Below the pieces are notes generated by a model, which ran no database searches, was not told where the DNA came from, and saw only the letters and a list, made by a program, of their open reading frames with translations. A stretch of DNA of 64,000 nt from Aristolochia californica (taxonomy: Eukaryota; Streptophyta; Magnoliopsida; Piperales; Aristolochiaceae): assembly GCA_029961685.1 (NCBI GenBank), contig JARWKL010000004.1, forward strand, positions 30,509,610-30,573,609, in the 5' to 3' direction. Shown piece after piece: positions 50,501-62,610 of this stretch. Both the position numbers and the translations under genes were made by a program. Each line of letters starts with the position of its first letter. Position 1 is the stretch's first letter.

Positions 50501-53500
50501 TTCCTCGCCCACCCTTTTTTCATTATTATAAAACGTAATATTTAAATAAATAAAAGAACTTACAATCCTTAAAAATCACAAATACTTTTTGGAATTATCT
50601 CTCTTAGCATTTGTGCATTTCCATATTGGATGTTCAATTTTTTTTTCGAATCCAAACTTTAGTTTTCACTTTCCCATTTTGCTCGTAAACAAAAAGATAA
50701 GGCAAAAAGATCACACAAAATTAAAATTTTAGAGTTTATGTTTGCATAAAAATTGAAAAATATAATAAATTTAACTGAAGAAAATAATTTCATGCCCTAA
50801 AAATGAACACCAATATTTTATTATCCATGTTTGCGAAATTTCACTAGTACAGCCCCTAATAGCTTAGTGGAATTTTATAAGAAAGAGATTTATAATCGAT
50901 CCTAACATGTTTTAAATATGGATATGCAAGCCTGAAACATGTTGAAGATGGGAATGATATAGTGATCCAAAAATTTCAAGGAGTTGAAAAAATTAAATTC
51001 TCAAGATAATGTGTAGTGGGATATTTACCTAAGCCAAACTGTTCAGTTTTTACCTATTTACAAAAAGCGGATCTAACAATCATAGATCATCATAAATGTT
51101 TTGATTGAATTATGATGTGTAACGCCTATAATTTTTTGTTAGAAATGACTTATGGTTTAAGAGTCAACACTCAGTTAAAAAGGCCTCACCTACTCTTTTC
51201 CCATGATTAGAAAACCGAATATATAAAAAACTAAAAGAATTTACAATCCTTAAAAATCACATATACTTTTTGGAATTATCACTCTCAGAATTTTTGCATT
51301 TCCATATTGGGTCTTCAATTTTTTTTCAAATCCAAAGTTTAGTTTTCTGTCTTCCATTTTTCTCGTAAACAAAAAGATAAGGCATATAGATCACAAATTG
51401 AAAATTTTAGAGTTTATGTAAGCAAAAAAATTGAAAACAATAATAAATGTAACTGAGGAAATTAATTTGATGAACAAAAAATGAACACCAAAATTTATTT
51501 ATCCGTGGTTGGGAAATTCCTCTAGTACAACCCGTATAGCTTGGTGGACTTTAATAAGAAAGAGATTTCTAATTGATCCTAACATTTTTAAAATATGGAT
51601 ATGCATGCCTAAAAGATGTTGAAGATTTGAATGATCTAATGATCCGAAAATTTCAAAGAGTAGAAAAAATTAAATTCTAAAGTTAATGTGCAGTGGGATA
51701 TTTACCAAAGCCAAACAACCCAGTTTTTGCCTATTTACAAAAAGTGGACCTAACAATCATAGATCATAATAAATGTTTTGATTGATTAATGATGGGTAAA
51801 GACTATAATGTTTGTTATAAATTACTTAAGGTTTGGGATTCAACCCAAAGTTAAAAATGCCTCGTACCCCCTTTTCCAATGATTGCGAAACCTAATATAT
51901 AAAAAACTAAAAGAGTTTATAGTTCTTAAAAATAACAGATACTTTTTGCAATTATCTCTCTCTACATTTTTACATTTCCATATTGGATGTTACTTTTTTT
52001 TCAAATCCAAACTTGAGTTTTCACTCTCCCATTTTACTCTTAAAGAAAAAGAAAAGGCAAATAGATCACAACAAAATGAAATTTTTGGAGTTATGTACAC
52101 AAATATATGAAAACTGTAATTAATGTAAGAGAAGAAAATTATTTCATGCTGTAAAAATTAACACTAGAGTTTTATTATCCTATTTTGGAAATTCCACTTG
52201 TACAACCAATAAAAGTTTGGTCGAATTTTATAAGAAAGAGATTTCTAATTTACCCTAACATGTTTTAAATATGGATATGCATGCCTGAAACATGTTGATG
52301 ATGCAAATGACCTAATGATCCAAAAACTTTTGAGTAGAAACAATTAAATTCTAAAGTTAATGTGTGGTGGGATATTTACATGCGCCAAACAACCCACTTT
52401 TAGCCTATTTACAAAAAGTGGACCTAACAATCACAGATCATCTTAAATGTTTTTATCAATTAACGATGTGTAACGGCTATAATTTTTTTTAGAAATGACT
52501 ATGGTCTTGGAGTGAACACACAGTTAAAAATGCCTCGCCCACCCTTTTTTCATGATTATAAAACGTAATATTTAAAAAAATAAAAGAACTTACAATCCTT
52601 AAAAATCACTGATATTTTTGGAATTATCTCTCTCAGCATTTGTGCATTTCCATATTGGATGTTCAATTTTTTTTCGAATCCAAACTTTAGTTATCACTCT
52701 CCCATTTTTCTCGTAAACAAAAAGAAAAGGCAAATAGATCACACAAAATTAAAATTTTAGAGTTTATGTTTGCATAAAAATTGAACAATATAATAAATGT
52801 AACTGAAGAAAATAATTTCATGCACTAAGAATGAACACCAAAATTTTATTATCCATGTTTGGGAAATTCCACTAGTACAACCCCTAATAGCTTGGTGGAA
52901 TTTTAAAAGAAAGAGATTTATAATTGATCCTAACATGTTTTAAATATGGATATGCAAGCCTGAAACATGTTGAAGATGGGAATGATATAGTGATCCAAAA
53001 ATTTCAAGGAGTTGAAAACATTAAATTCAAAAGATAACGTGCGGTGGGATATTTACCTAAGCCAAACTATTCAGTTTTTACCTATTTAAAAAAAGTGGAT
53101 CTAACAATCACATATCATCATAAATGTTTTGATTGATTTATGATGTGTAACGCCTATAATTTATTTTTTAGAAATGACTTATGGTTTAAGAGTCAACACT
53201 CAGTTAAAAAGGCCTCTCCTACTCTTTTCCCATCATTATAAAACCAAATATATAAAAAACTAAAAGAATTTACAATCCTTAAAAATCACATATACTTTTT
53301 GGAATTATCACTCTCAGAATTTTTGCATTTCCATATTGGGTGTTCAAGTTTTTTTCAAATCCAAAGTTTAGTTTTCACTCTCCCATTTTTCTCGTAAACA
53401 AAAAGTAAGGCAAATAGATCACAAATTGAAAATTTTAGAGTTTATGTAAGCAAAAAAATTGAAAACAATAATAAATGTAATTGAGGAAAATAATTTGATG

Positions 53501-56500
53501 AACAAAAAATGAACACCAAAATTTATTTATCCATGTTTGGGAAATTCCTCTAGTACAACCCGTATAGCTTGGTGGACTTTTATAAGAAAGAGATTTCTAA
53601 TTGATCCTAACATTTTTAAAATATGGATATGCATGCCTAAAAGATGATGAAGATGTGAATGATCTAATGATCCGAAAATTTCAAAGAGTAGAAAAAATTA
53701 AATTCTAAAGTTAATGTGCGGTGGGATATTTACCAAAGCCAAACAACCCAGTTTTTGCCTATTTATAAAAAGTGGACCTAACAATCATAGATCATTATAA
53801 ATGTTTTTATTGATTAATGATGTGTAAAGACTATAATGTTTGTTAGAAATTACTTAAGGTTTGGGATTCAACCCAAAGATGAAAATGCCTCGTCCCCCCT
53901 TTTCCAATGATTGCGAAACCTAATATATAAAAACCAAAAAGATTTTATAGTCCTTAAAAATAACAGATACGTTTTGCAATTATCTCTCTCTACATTTGTG
54001 CATTTCCATATTGGATGTTACTTTTTTTTCAAATCCAAACTTGAGTTTTCACTCTCCCATTTTACTCGTAAACAAAAAGAAAAGGCAAATAGATCTCAAC
54101 AAAATGAAATTTTTTGAGTTATGTACACAAATAATTGAAAACTGTAATTAATGTAAGTGAAGAAAATTACTTCATGCTGTAAAAATTAACACTAGAGTTT
54201 TATTATCCTATTTTGGAAATTCCACTTGTACAACCAATAAAAGCTTGGTCGAATTTTATAAGAATGCGATTTCTAATTTACCCTAACATGTTTTAAATAT
54301 GGATATGCATGCCTGAAACATGTTGAAGATGCAAATGACCTAATGATGGAAATTTTTTGAGAAGAAACAATTAAATTCTAAAGTTAACGTGTGGTGGGAT
54401 ATTTACATGCGCCAAACAACCCACTTTTAGCCTATTTACAAAAAGTGGACCTAACAATCACAGATGATCTTAAATTTTTTTATCAATTAATGAAGTGTAA
54501 CGGCTATAGTTTTTTTTAGAAATGACTACGGTCTGGGAGTTAACACTCTGTTAAAAATGCCTCGCCCACCCTTTTTTCATGATTATAAAACGTAATATTT
54601 AAAAAAATAAAAGAGCTTACAATCCTTAAAAATCATAGATACTTTTTGGAATTATCTCTCTCAGCATTTGTGCATTTCCATATTGGATGTTCAATTTTTT
54701 TTCGAATCCAAACTTTAGTTTTCACTCTCCCATTTTGCTCGTAAACCAAAAGATAAGGCAAATAGATCACTAAAAAATTAAAATTTTAGAGTTTAAGTTT
54801 GAATAAAAATTGAAAAATATAATAAATGTAACTGATGAAAATAATTTCATGCACTAAAAATGAGCCCCAAAATTTTATTATCCATGTTTGGGAAATTTCA
54901 CTAGTACTGCCCCTAATAGCTTGGTGGAATTTTATAAGAAAGGGATTTATAATTGATCCTAACTTGTTTTAAATATGGATATGCATGCCTGAAACATGTT
55001 GAAGATGGGAATGATATAGTGATCCAAAAATTTCAAAGAGTGGAAAAAATTAAATTCTCAAGATAATGTGTGGTGGGATATTTACCTAAGCCAAACTATT
55101 CAGTTTTTACCTATTTACAAAAAGCGGATCTAACAATCATGGATCATCATAAATGTTTTGATTGATTTATGATGTGTAACGGCTATAATTTTTTGTTAGA
55201 AATGACTTAAGGTTTAAGAGTCAACACTCAGTTAAAAAGGCCTCGCCTACTCTTTTCCCATGATTATAAAACCGAATATATAAAAAACTAAAAGATTTTA
55301 CAATCCTTAAAAATCACATATACTTTTTGGAATTATCACTCTCAGCACTTTTGCATTTCCATAATGAGTGTTCAATTTTTTTTCCAATCCAAACTTTAGT
55401 TTTCACTCTCCCATTTTTCTCGTAAACAAAAAGATAAGGCAAATAGATCACAATAATATGAAAATTTTAGAGTTTATGTACGCAAAACAATTGAAAACAT
55501 TAATAAATGTAACTCAAGAATATAATTTCATGAACTAAAATTGAACACCAAAATTTTGTTATCCATGTTTGGGGAATTCCTCTAGTACAACCCTTTTAGC
55601 TTGGTGGACCTTTATCAGAAAGAGATTTCTAATTGATCCTAACATATTTTAAATATGGATATGCATGCCAGAAACATGTTGAAGATGTGAATGATCTAAT
55701 GATCCAAAAATTTCAGAGAGTAGAAAAATTTAAATTCTCAAGTTAATGTGCGGTGGGATATTTACCAAAGCCAAACAACCCAGTTTTTGCCTATTTAAAA
55801 AAAGTTGACCTAACAATCATAGATCATTATAAATGTTTTGATTGATTAATGATGTGTAAAGACTATAATGTTTGTTAGAAATTACTTAAGGTTTGGGATT
55901 CAACCCAAAGTTAAAAATGCCTCGTCCCCCCTTTTCCAATGATTGCGAAACCTAATATATAAAAAACTAAAAGAGTTTATAGTCATTAAAATTAACAGAT
56001 ACTTTTTGCAATTATCTCTCTCTTCATTTGTGTATTTCCATATTGGGTGTTTCTTTTTTTTCAAATCCAAACTTGAGTTTTCACTCTCCCATTTTACTCG
56101 TAAACAAAAAGCAAAGGCAAATAGATCACAACAAAATGATATTTTTTGAGTTATGTAGACAAATAATTGAAAACTGTAATTAATGTAAGTGAAGAAAATT
56201 ATTTCATGCTGTAAAAATTAACACTAGAGTTTTATTATCCTATTTTGGAAATTCCACTTGTACAACCAATAAAAGCTTGGTCGAATTTTATAAGAAAGAG
56301 ATTTCTAATTTACCCTAACATGTTTTAAATATGGATATGCATGCCTGAAACATGTTGAAGATGCAAATGACCTAATGATCCAAAATTTTTGAGTAGAAAC
56401 AATTAAATTCTAAAGTTAATGTTTGTTGGGAAATTTACATGTGCCAAACAACCCAATTTTTGCCTATTTACAAAAAGCGGACCTAACAATCATAGATCAT

Positions 56501-56589
56501 CATAAATGTTTTGATTGATTAATGATGTGTAACGGCTATGATTTTTTTTAGAAATGACTATGGTCTTGGAGTCAACACTCAGTTAAAAA
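50501..56589 (-). repeat. 9-monomer tandem duplication, copy 1 (~6.09 kb)
   Basis: Three c-a-b trimers that recur 6,088-6,089 bp downstream. Shared private variants: CAATATTTTATTATCC (50811 and 56899), AATCACTGATATTTTTGG (near 52605 and 58693), GAGCCCCAAAATTTTATT or AAGCCCCAAAATTTTATT (near 54864 and 60938), GGCCTCTCCTACTC, ACCCAAAGATGAAAATGCC, and the b monomer with TTTGGAGTTATG and AAATATATGAAAAC (51883 onward and 57971 onward). These two b monomers differ at only a handful of positions over about 260 bp by eye. Confidence 0.9.
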
Positions 56590-59500
56590 TGCCTCGCCCA
56601 CCCTTTTTTCATGATTATAAAACGTAATATTTAAATAAATAAAAGAACTTACAATCCTTAAAAATCACAAATAATTTTTGGAATTATCTCTCTCAGCATT
56701 TGTGTATTTCCATATTGGATGTTCAATTTTTTTTCGAATCCAAACTTTAGTTTTCACTTTCCCATTTTGCTCGTAAACAAAAAGATAAGGCAAAAAGATC
56801 ACACAAAATTAAAATTTTAGAGTTTATGTTTGCATAAAAATTGAAAAATATAATAAATGTAACTGAAGAAAATAATTTCATGCACTAAAAATCAACACCA
56901 ATATTTTATTATCCATGTTTGCGAAATTTCAATAGTACTGCCCCTAATAGCTTAGTGGAATTTTATAAGAAAGAGATTTATAATTGATCCTAACATGTTT
57001 TAAATATGGATATGCAAGCCTGAAACATGTTGAAGATGGGAATGATATAGTGATCCAAAAATTTCAAGGAGTTGAAAAAATTAAATTCTCAAGATAATGT
57101 GTGGTGGGATATTTACCTAAGCCAAACTATTCAGTTTTTACCTATTTACAAAAAGCGGATCTAACAATCATAGATCATCATAAATGTTTTGATTGAATTA
57201 TGATGTGTAACGCCTATAATTTTTTGTTAGAAATGACTTATGGTTTAAGAGTCAACACTCAGTTAAAAAGGCCTCGCCTACTCTTTTCCCATGATTATAA
57301 AACCGAATATATATAAAACTAAAAGAATTTACAATCCTTAAAAATCACATATACTTTTTGGAATTATCACTCTCAGAATTTTTGCATTTCCATATTGGGT
57401 GTTCAATTTTTTTTCAAATCCAAAGTTTAGTTTTCACTCTTCCATTTTTCTCGTAAACAAAAAGATAAGGCATATAGATCACAAATTGAAAATTTTAGAG
57501 TTTATGTAAGCAAAAAAATTGAAAACAATAATAAATGTAACTGAGGAAAATAATTTGACGAACAAAAAATGAACACCAAAATTTATTTATCCGTGGTTGG
57601 GAAATTCCTCTAGTACAACCCGTATAGCTTGGTGGACTTTTATAAGAAAGAGATTTCTAATTGATCCTAACATTTTTAAAATATGGATATGCATGCCTAA
57701 AAGATGTTGAAGATTTGAATGATCTAATGATCCGAAAATTTCAAAGAGTAGAAAAAATTAAATTCAAAATTTAATGTGCAGTGGGATATTTACCAAAACC
57801 AAACAACCCAGTTTTTGCCTATTTACAAAAAGTGGACCTAACAATCATAGATCATAATAAATGTTTTGATTGATTAATGATGGGTAAAGACTATAATGTT
57901 TGTTAGAAATTACTTAAGGTTTGGGATTCAACCCAAAGCTAAAAATGCCTCGTCCCCCCTTTTCCAATGATTGCGAAACCTAATATGTAAAAAACTAAAA
58001 GAGTTTATAGTTCTTAAAAATAACAGATACTTTTTGCAATTATCTCTCTCTACATTTTTACATTTCCATATTGGATTATACTTTTTTTTCAAATCCAAAC
58101 TTGAGTTTTCACTCTCCCATTTTACTCTTAAAGAAAAAGAAAAGGCAAATAGATCACAACAAAATGAAATTTTTGGAGTTATGTACACAAATATATGAAA
58201 ACTGTAATTAATGTAAGAGAAGAAAATTATTTCATGCTGTAAAAATTAACACTAGAGTTTTATTATCCTATTTTGGAAATTCCACTTGTACAACCAATAA
58301 AAGTTTGGTCGAATTTTATAAGAAAGAGATTTCTAATTTACCCTAACATGTTTTAAATATGGATATGCATGCCTGAAACATATTGATGATGCAAATGACC
58401 TAATGATCCAAAAACTTTTGAGTAGAAACAATTAAATTCTAAAGTTAATGTGTGGTGGGATATTTACATGCGCCAAACAACCCACTTTTAGCCTATTTAC
58501 AAAAAGTGGACCTAACAATTACAGATCATCTTAAATGTTTTTATCAATTAACGATGTGTAACGGCTATAATTTTTTTTAGAAATGACTATGGTCTTGGAG
58601 TGAACACACAGTTAAAAATGCCTCGCCCACCCTTTTTTCATGATTATAAAACGTAATATTTAAAAAAATAAAAGAACTTACAATCCTTAAAAATCACTGA
58701 TATTTTTGGAATTATCTCTCTCAGCATTTGTGCATTTCCATATCGGATGTTCAATTTTTTTTCGAATCCAAACTTTAGTTTTCACTCTCCCATTTTTCTC
58801 GTAAACAAAAAGAAAAGGCAAATAGATCACACAAAATTAAAATTTTAGAGTTTATGTTTGCATAAAAATTGAACAATATAATAAATGTAACTGAAGAAAA
58901 TAATTTCATGCACTAAAAATGAACACCAAAATTTTATTATCCATGTTTGGGAAATTCCACTAGTACAACCCCAAATAGCTTGGTGGAATTTTAAAAGAAA
59001 GAGATTTATAATTGATCCTAACATGTTTTAAATATGGATATGCAAGCCTGAAACATGTTGAAGATGGGAATGATATAGTGATCCAAAAATTTCAAGGAGT
59101 TGAAAACATTAAATTCAAAAGATAACGTGCGGTGGGATATTTACCTAAGCCAAACTATTCAGTTTTTACCTATTTAAAAAAAGTAGATCTAACAATCACA
59201 TATCATCATAAATGTTTTGATTGATTTATGATGTGTAACGCCTATAATTTGTTTTTAGAAATGACTTATGGTTTAAGAGTCAACACTCAGTTAAAAAGGC
59301 CTCTCCTACTCTTTTCCCATCATTATAAAACCAAATATATAAAAAACTAAAAGAATTTACAATCCTTAAAAATCACATATACTTTTTGGAATTATCACTC
59401 TCAGAATTTTTGCATTTCCATATTGGGTGTTCAATTTTTTTTCAAATCCGAACTTTAGTTTTCACTCTCCCATTTTTCTCGTAAACTAATTGATCACAAA

Positions 59501-62500
59501 TTGAAAATTTTAGAGTTTATGTAAGCAAAAAAATTGAAAACAATAATAAATGTAACTGAGGAAAATAATTTGATGAACAAAAAATGAACACCAAAATTTA
59601 TTTATCCATGTTTTGGAAATTCCTCTAGTACAACCCGTATAGCTTGGTGGACTTTTATAAGAAATAGATTTCTAATTGATCCTAACATTTTTAAAATATG
59701 GATATGCATGCCTAAAAGATGTTGAAGATGTGAATGATCTAATGATCCGAAAATTTCAAAGAGTAGAAAAAATTAAATTCTAAAGTTAATGTGCGGTGGG
59801 ATATTTACCAAAGCCAAACAACCCAGTTTTTGCCTATTTACAAAAAGTGGACCTAACAATCATAGATCATTATAAATGTTTTTATTGATTAATGATGTGT
59901 AAAGACTATAATGTTTGTTAGAAATTACTTAAGGTTTGGGATTCAACCCAAAGATGAAAATGCCTCGTCCCCCCTTTTCCAATGATAACGAAACCTAATA
60001 TATAAAAAACTAAAAGATTTTATAGTCCTTAAAAATAACAGATACGTTTTGCAATTATCTCTCTCTACATTTGTGCATTTCCATATTGGATGTTACTTTT
60101 TTTTCAAATCCAAACTTGAGTTTTCACTCTCCCATTTTACTCGTAAACAAAAAGAAAAGGCAAATAGATCTCAACAAAATGAAATTTTTTGAGTTATGTG
60201 CACAAATAATTGAAAACTATAATTAATGTAAGTGAAGAAAATTATTTCATGCTGTAAAAATTAACACTAGAGTTTTATTATCCTATTTTGGAAATTCCAC
60301 TTGTACAACCAATAAAAGCTTGGTCGAATTTGATAAGAAAGCGATATCTAATTTACCCTAACATGTTTTAAATATGGATATGCATGCCTGAAACATGTTC
60401 AAGATGCAAATGACCTAATGATGGAAATTTTTTGACAAGAAACAATTAAATTCTAAAGTTAACGTGTGGTGGGATATTTACATGCGCCAAACAACCCACT
60501 TTTAGCCTATTTACAAAAAGTGGACCTAACAATCACAGATGATCTTAAATTTGTTTATCAATTAATGAAGTGTAACGGCTATAGTTTTTTTTAGAAATGA
60601 CTACGGTCTGGGAGTTAACACTCTGTTAAAAATGCCTCGCCCACCCTTTTTTCATGATTATAAAACGTAATATTTAAAAAAATAAAAGAGCTTACAATCC
60701 TTAAAAATCATAGATACTTTTTGGAATTATCTCTCTCAGCATTTGTGCATTTCCATATTGGATGTTCAATTTTTTTTCGAATCCAAACTTTAGTTTTCAC
60801 TCTCCCATTTTGCTAGTAAACCAAAAGATAAGGGAAATAGATCACTAAAAAATTAAAATTTTATAGTTTATGTTTGCTTAAAAATTGAAAAATATAATAA
60901 ATGTAACTGATGAAAATAATTTCATGCACTAAAAATAAGCCCCAAAATTTTATTATCCATGTTTGGGAAATTTCACTAGTACTGCCCCTAATAGCTTGGT
61001 GGAATTTTATAAGAAAGAGATTTATAATTGATCCTAACTTGTTTTAAATATGGATATGCATGCCTGAAACATGTTGAAGATGGGAATGATATAGTGATCC
61101 AAAAATTTCAAAGAGTGGAAAAAATTAAATTCTCAAGATAATGTGCGGTGGGATATTTACCTAAGCCAAACTATTCAGTTTTTACCTATTTACAAAAAGC
61201 GGATCTAACAATCATAGATCATCATAAATGTTTTGATTGATTTATGATGTGTAACGGCTATAATTTTTTGTTAGAAATGACTTAAGGTTTAAGAGTCAAC
61301 ACTCAGTTAAAAAGGCCTCGCCTACTCTTTTCCCATGATTATAAAACCGAATATATAAAAACTAAAAGATTTTACAATCCTTAAAAATCACATATACTTT
61401 TTGGAATTATCACTCTCAGCACTTTTGCATTTCCATAATGAGTGTTCAATATTTTTTCCAATCAAAACTTTAGTTTTCACTCTCCCATTTTTCTCGTAAA
61501 CAAAAAGATAAGGCAAATAGATCACAATAATATGAAAATTTTAGAGTTTATGTACGCAAAAAAATTGAAAACATTCATAAATGTAACTCAAGAAAATAAT
61601 TTCATGAACTAAAATTGAACACCAAAATTTTGTTATCCATGTTTGGGGAATTCCTCTAGTACAACCCTTTTAGCTTGGTGGACCTTTATCAGAAAGAGAT
61701 TTCTAATTGATCCTAACATATTTTAAATATGGATATGCATGCCTGAAACATGTTGAAGATGTGAATGATCTAATGATCCAAAAATTTCAGAGAGTAGAAA
61801 AAATTAAATTCTCAAGTTAATGTGTGGTGGGATATTTGCCAAAGCCAAACAACCCAGTTTTTGCCTATTTAAAAAAAGTTGACCTAACAATCATAGATCA
61901 TTATAAATGTTTTGATTGATTAATGATGTGTAAAGACTATAATGTTTGTTAGAAATTACTTAAGGTTTGGGATTCAACCCAAAGTTAAAAATGCCTCGTC
62001 CCCCCTTTTCCAATGATTGCGAAACCTAATATATAAAAAACTAAAAGAGTTTATAGTCCTTAAAAATAACAGATACTTTTTGCAATTATCTCTCTCTTCA
62101 TTTGTGTATTTCCATATTGGGTGTTACTTTTTTTTCAAATCCAAACTTGACTTTTCACTCTCCCATTTTACTCGTAAACAAAAAGAAAAGGCAAATAGAT
62201 CACAACAAAATGAAATTTTTTGAGTTATGTAGACAAATAATTGAAAACTGTAATTAATGTAAGTGAAGAAAATTATTTCATGCTGTAAAAATTAACACTA
62301 GAGTTTTATTATCCTATTTTGGAAATTCCACTTGTACAACCAATAAAAGTTTGGTCGAATTTTATAAGAAAGAGATTTCTAATTTACCCTAACATGTTTT
62401 AAATATGGATATGCATGCCTGAAACATGTTGAAGATGCAAATGACCTAATGATCCAAAATTTTTGAGTAGAAACAATTAAATTCTAAAGTTAACGTTTGT

Positions 62501-62610
62501 TGGGAAATTTACATGTGCCAAACAACCCAATTTTTGCCTATTTACAAAAAGCGGACCTAACAATCATAGATCATCATAAATGTTTTGATTGATTAATGAT
62601 GTGTAACGGC
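56590..62610 (-). repeat. 9-monomer tandem duplication, copy 2 (~6.0 kb)
   Basis: Second copy of the three-trimer block. The offset is 6,088 until about 59,480 and about 6,074 afterwards, because a short segment is deleted near 59,483. Similarity to copy 1 ends around 62,600. Beyond it the c monomer at 62666 looks more like the one at 45100, sharing CCCTTTTTCGATGATTATAA, a shortened GGATAT..CCTGAAAC core and TTAAAGTCTCAAG. Confidence 0.88.
59449..59497 (-). other. Probable gene-conversion patch in the second 6.09-kb copy
   Basis: Here copy 2 reads CAAATCCGAACTTTAG and CGTAAACTAATTGATCAC, whereas the aligned place in copy 1 (near 53,360-53,420) reads CAAATCCAAAGTTTAG and CGTAAACAAAAAGTAAGG. 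The variant text is identical to the a monomer at 49,985-50,039, 9,458 bp (14 monomers) upstream. Flanks on both sides follow copy 1 (TATTGGGTGT before; GTGCGGTGG and AAAGATGAAAATGCC after). The minimal tract is about 50 bp. Confidence 0.72.

Noticed and set aside
51883..52110. Open frame of 68-75 codons recurring in b monomers (near 46472, 51883, 53911, 55943, 57971, 62017)
   Set aside because: It starts at TTG rather than ATG in most copies, is interrupted in the b monomer near 48510, and recurs at the HOR period. Recent duplication alone preserves it. Composition is low-complexity Lys/Phe/Ser/Leu from AT-rich DNA, with no recognisable domain.
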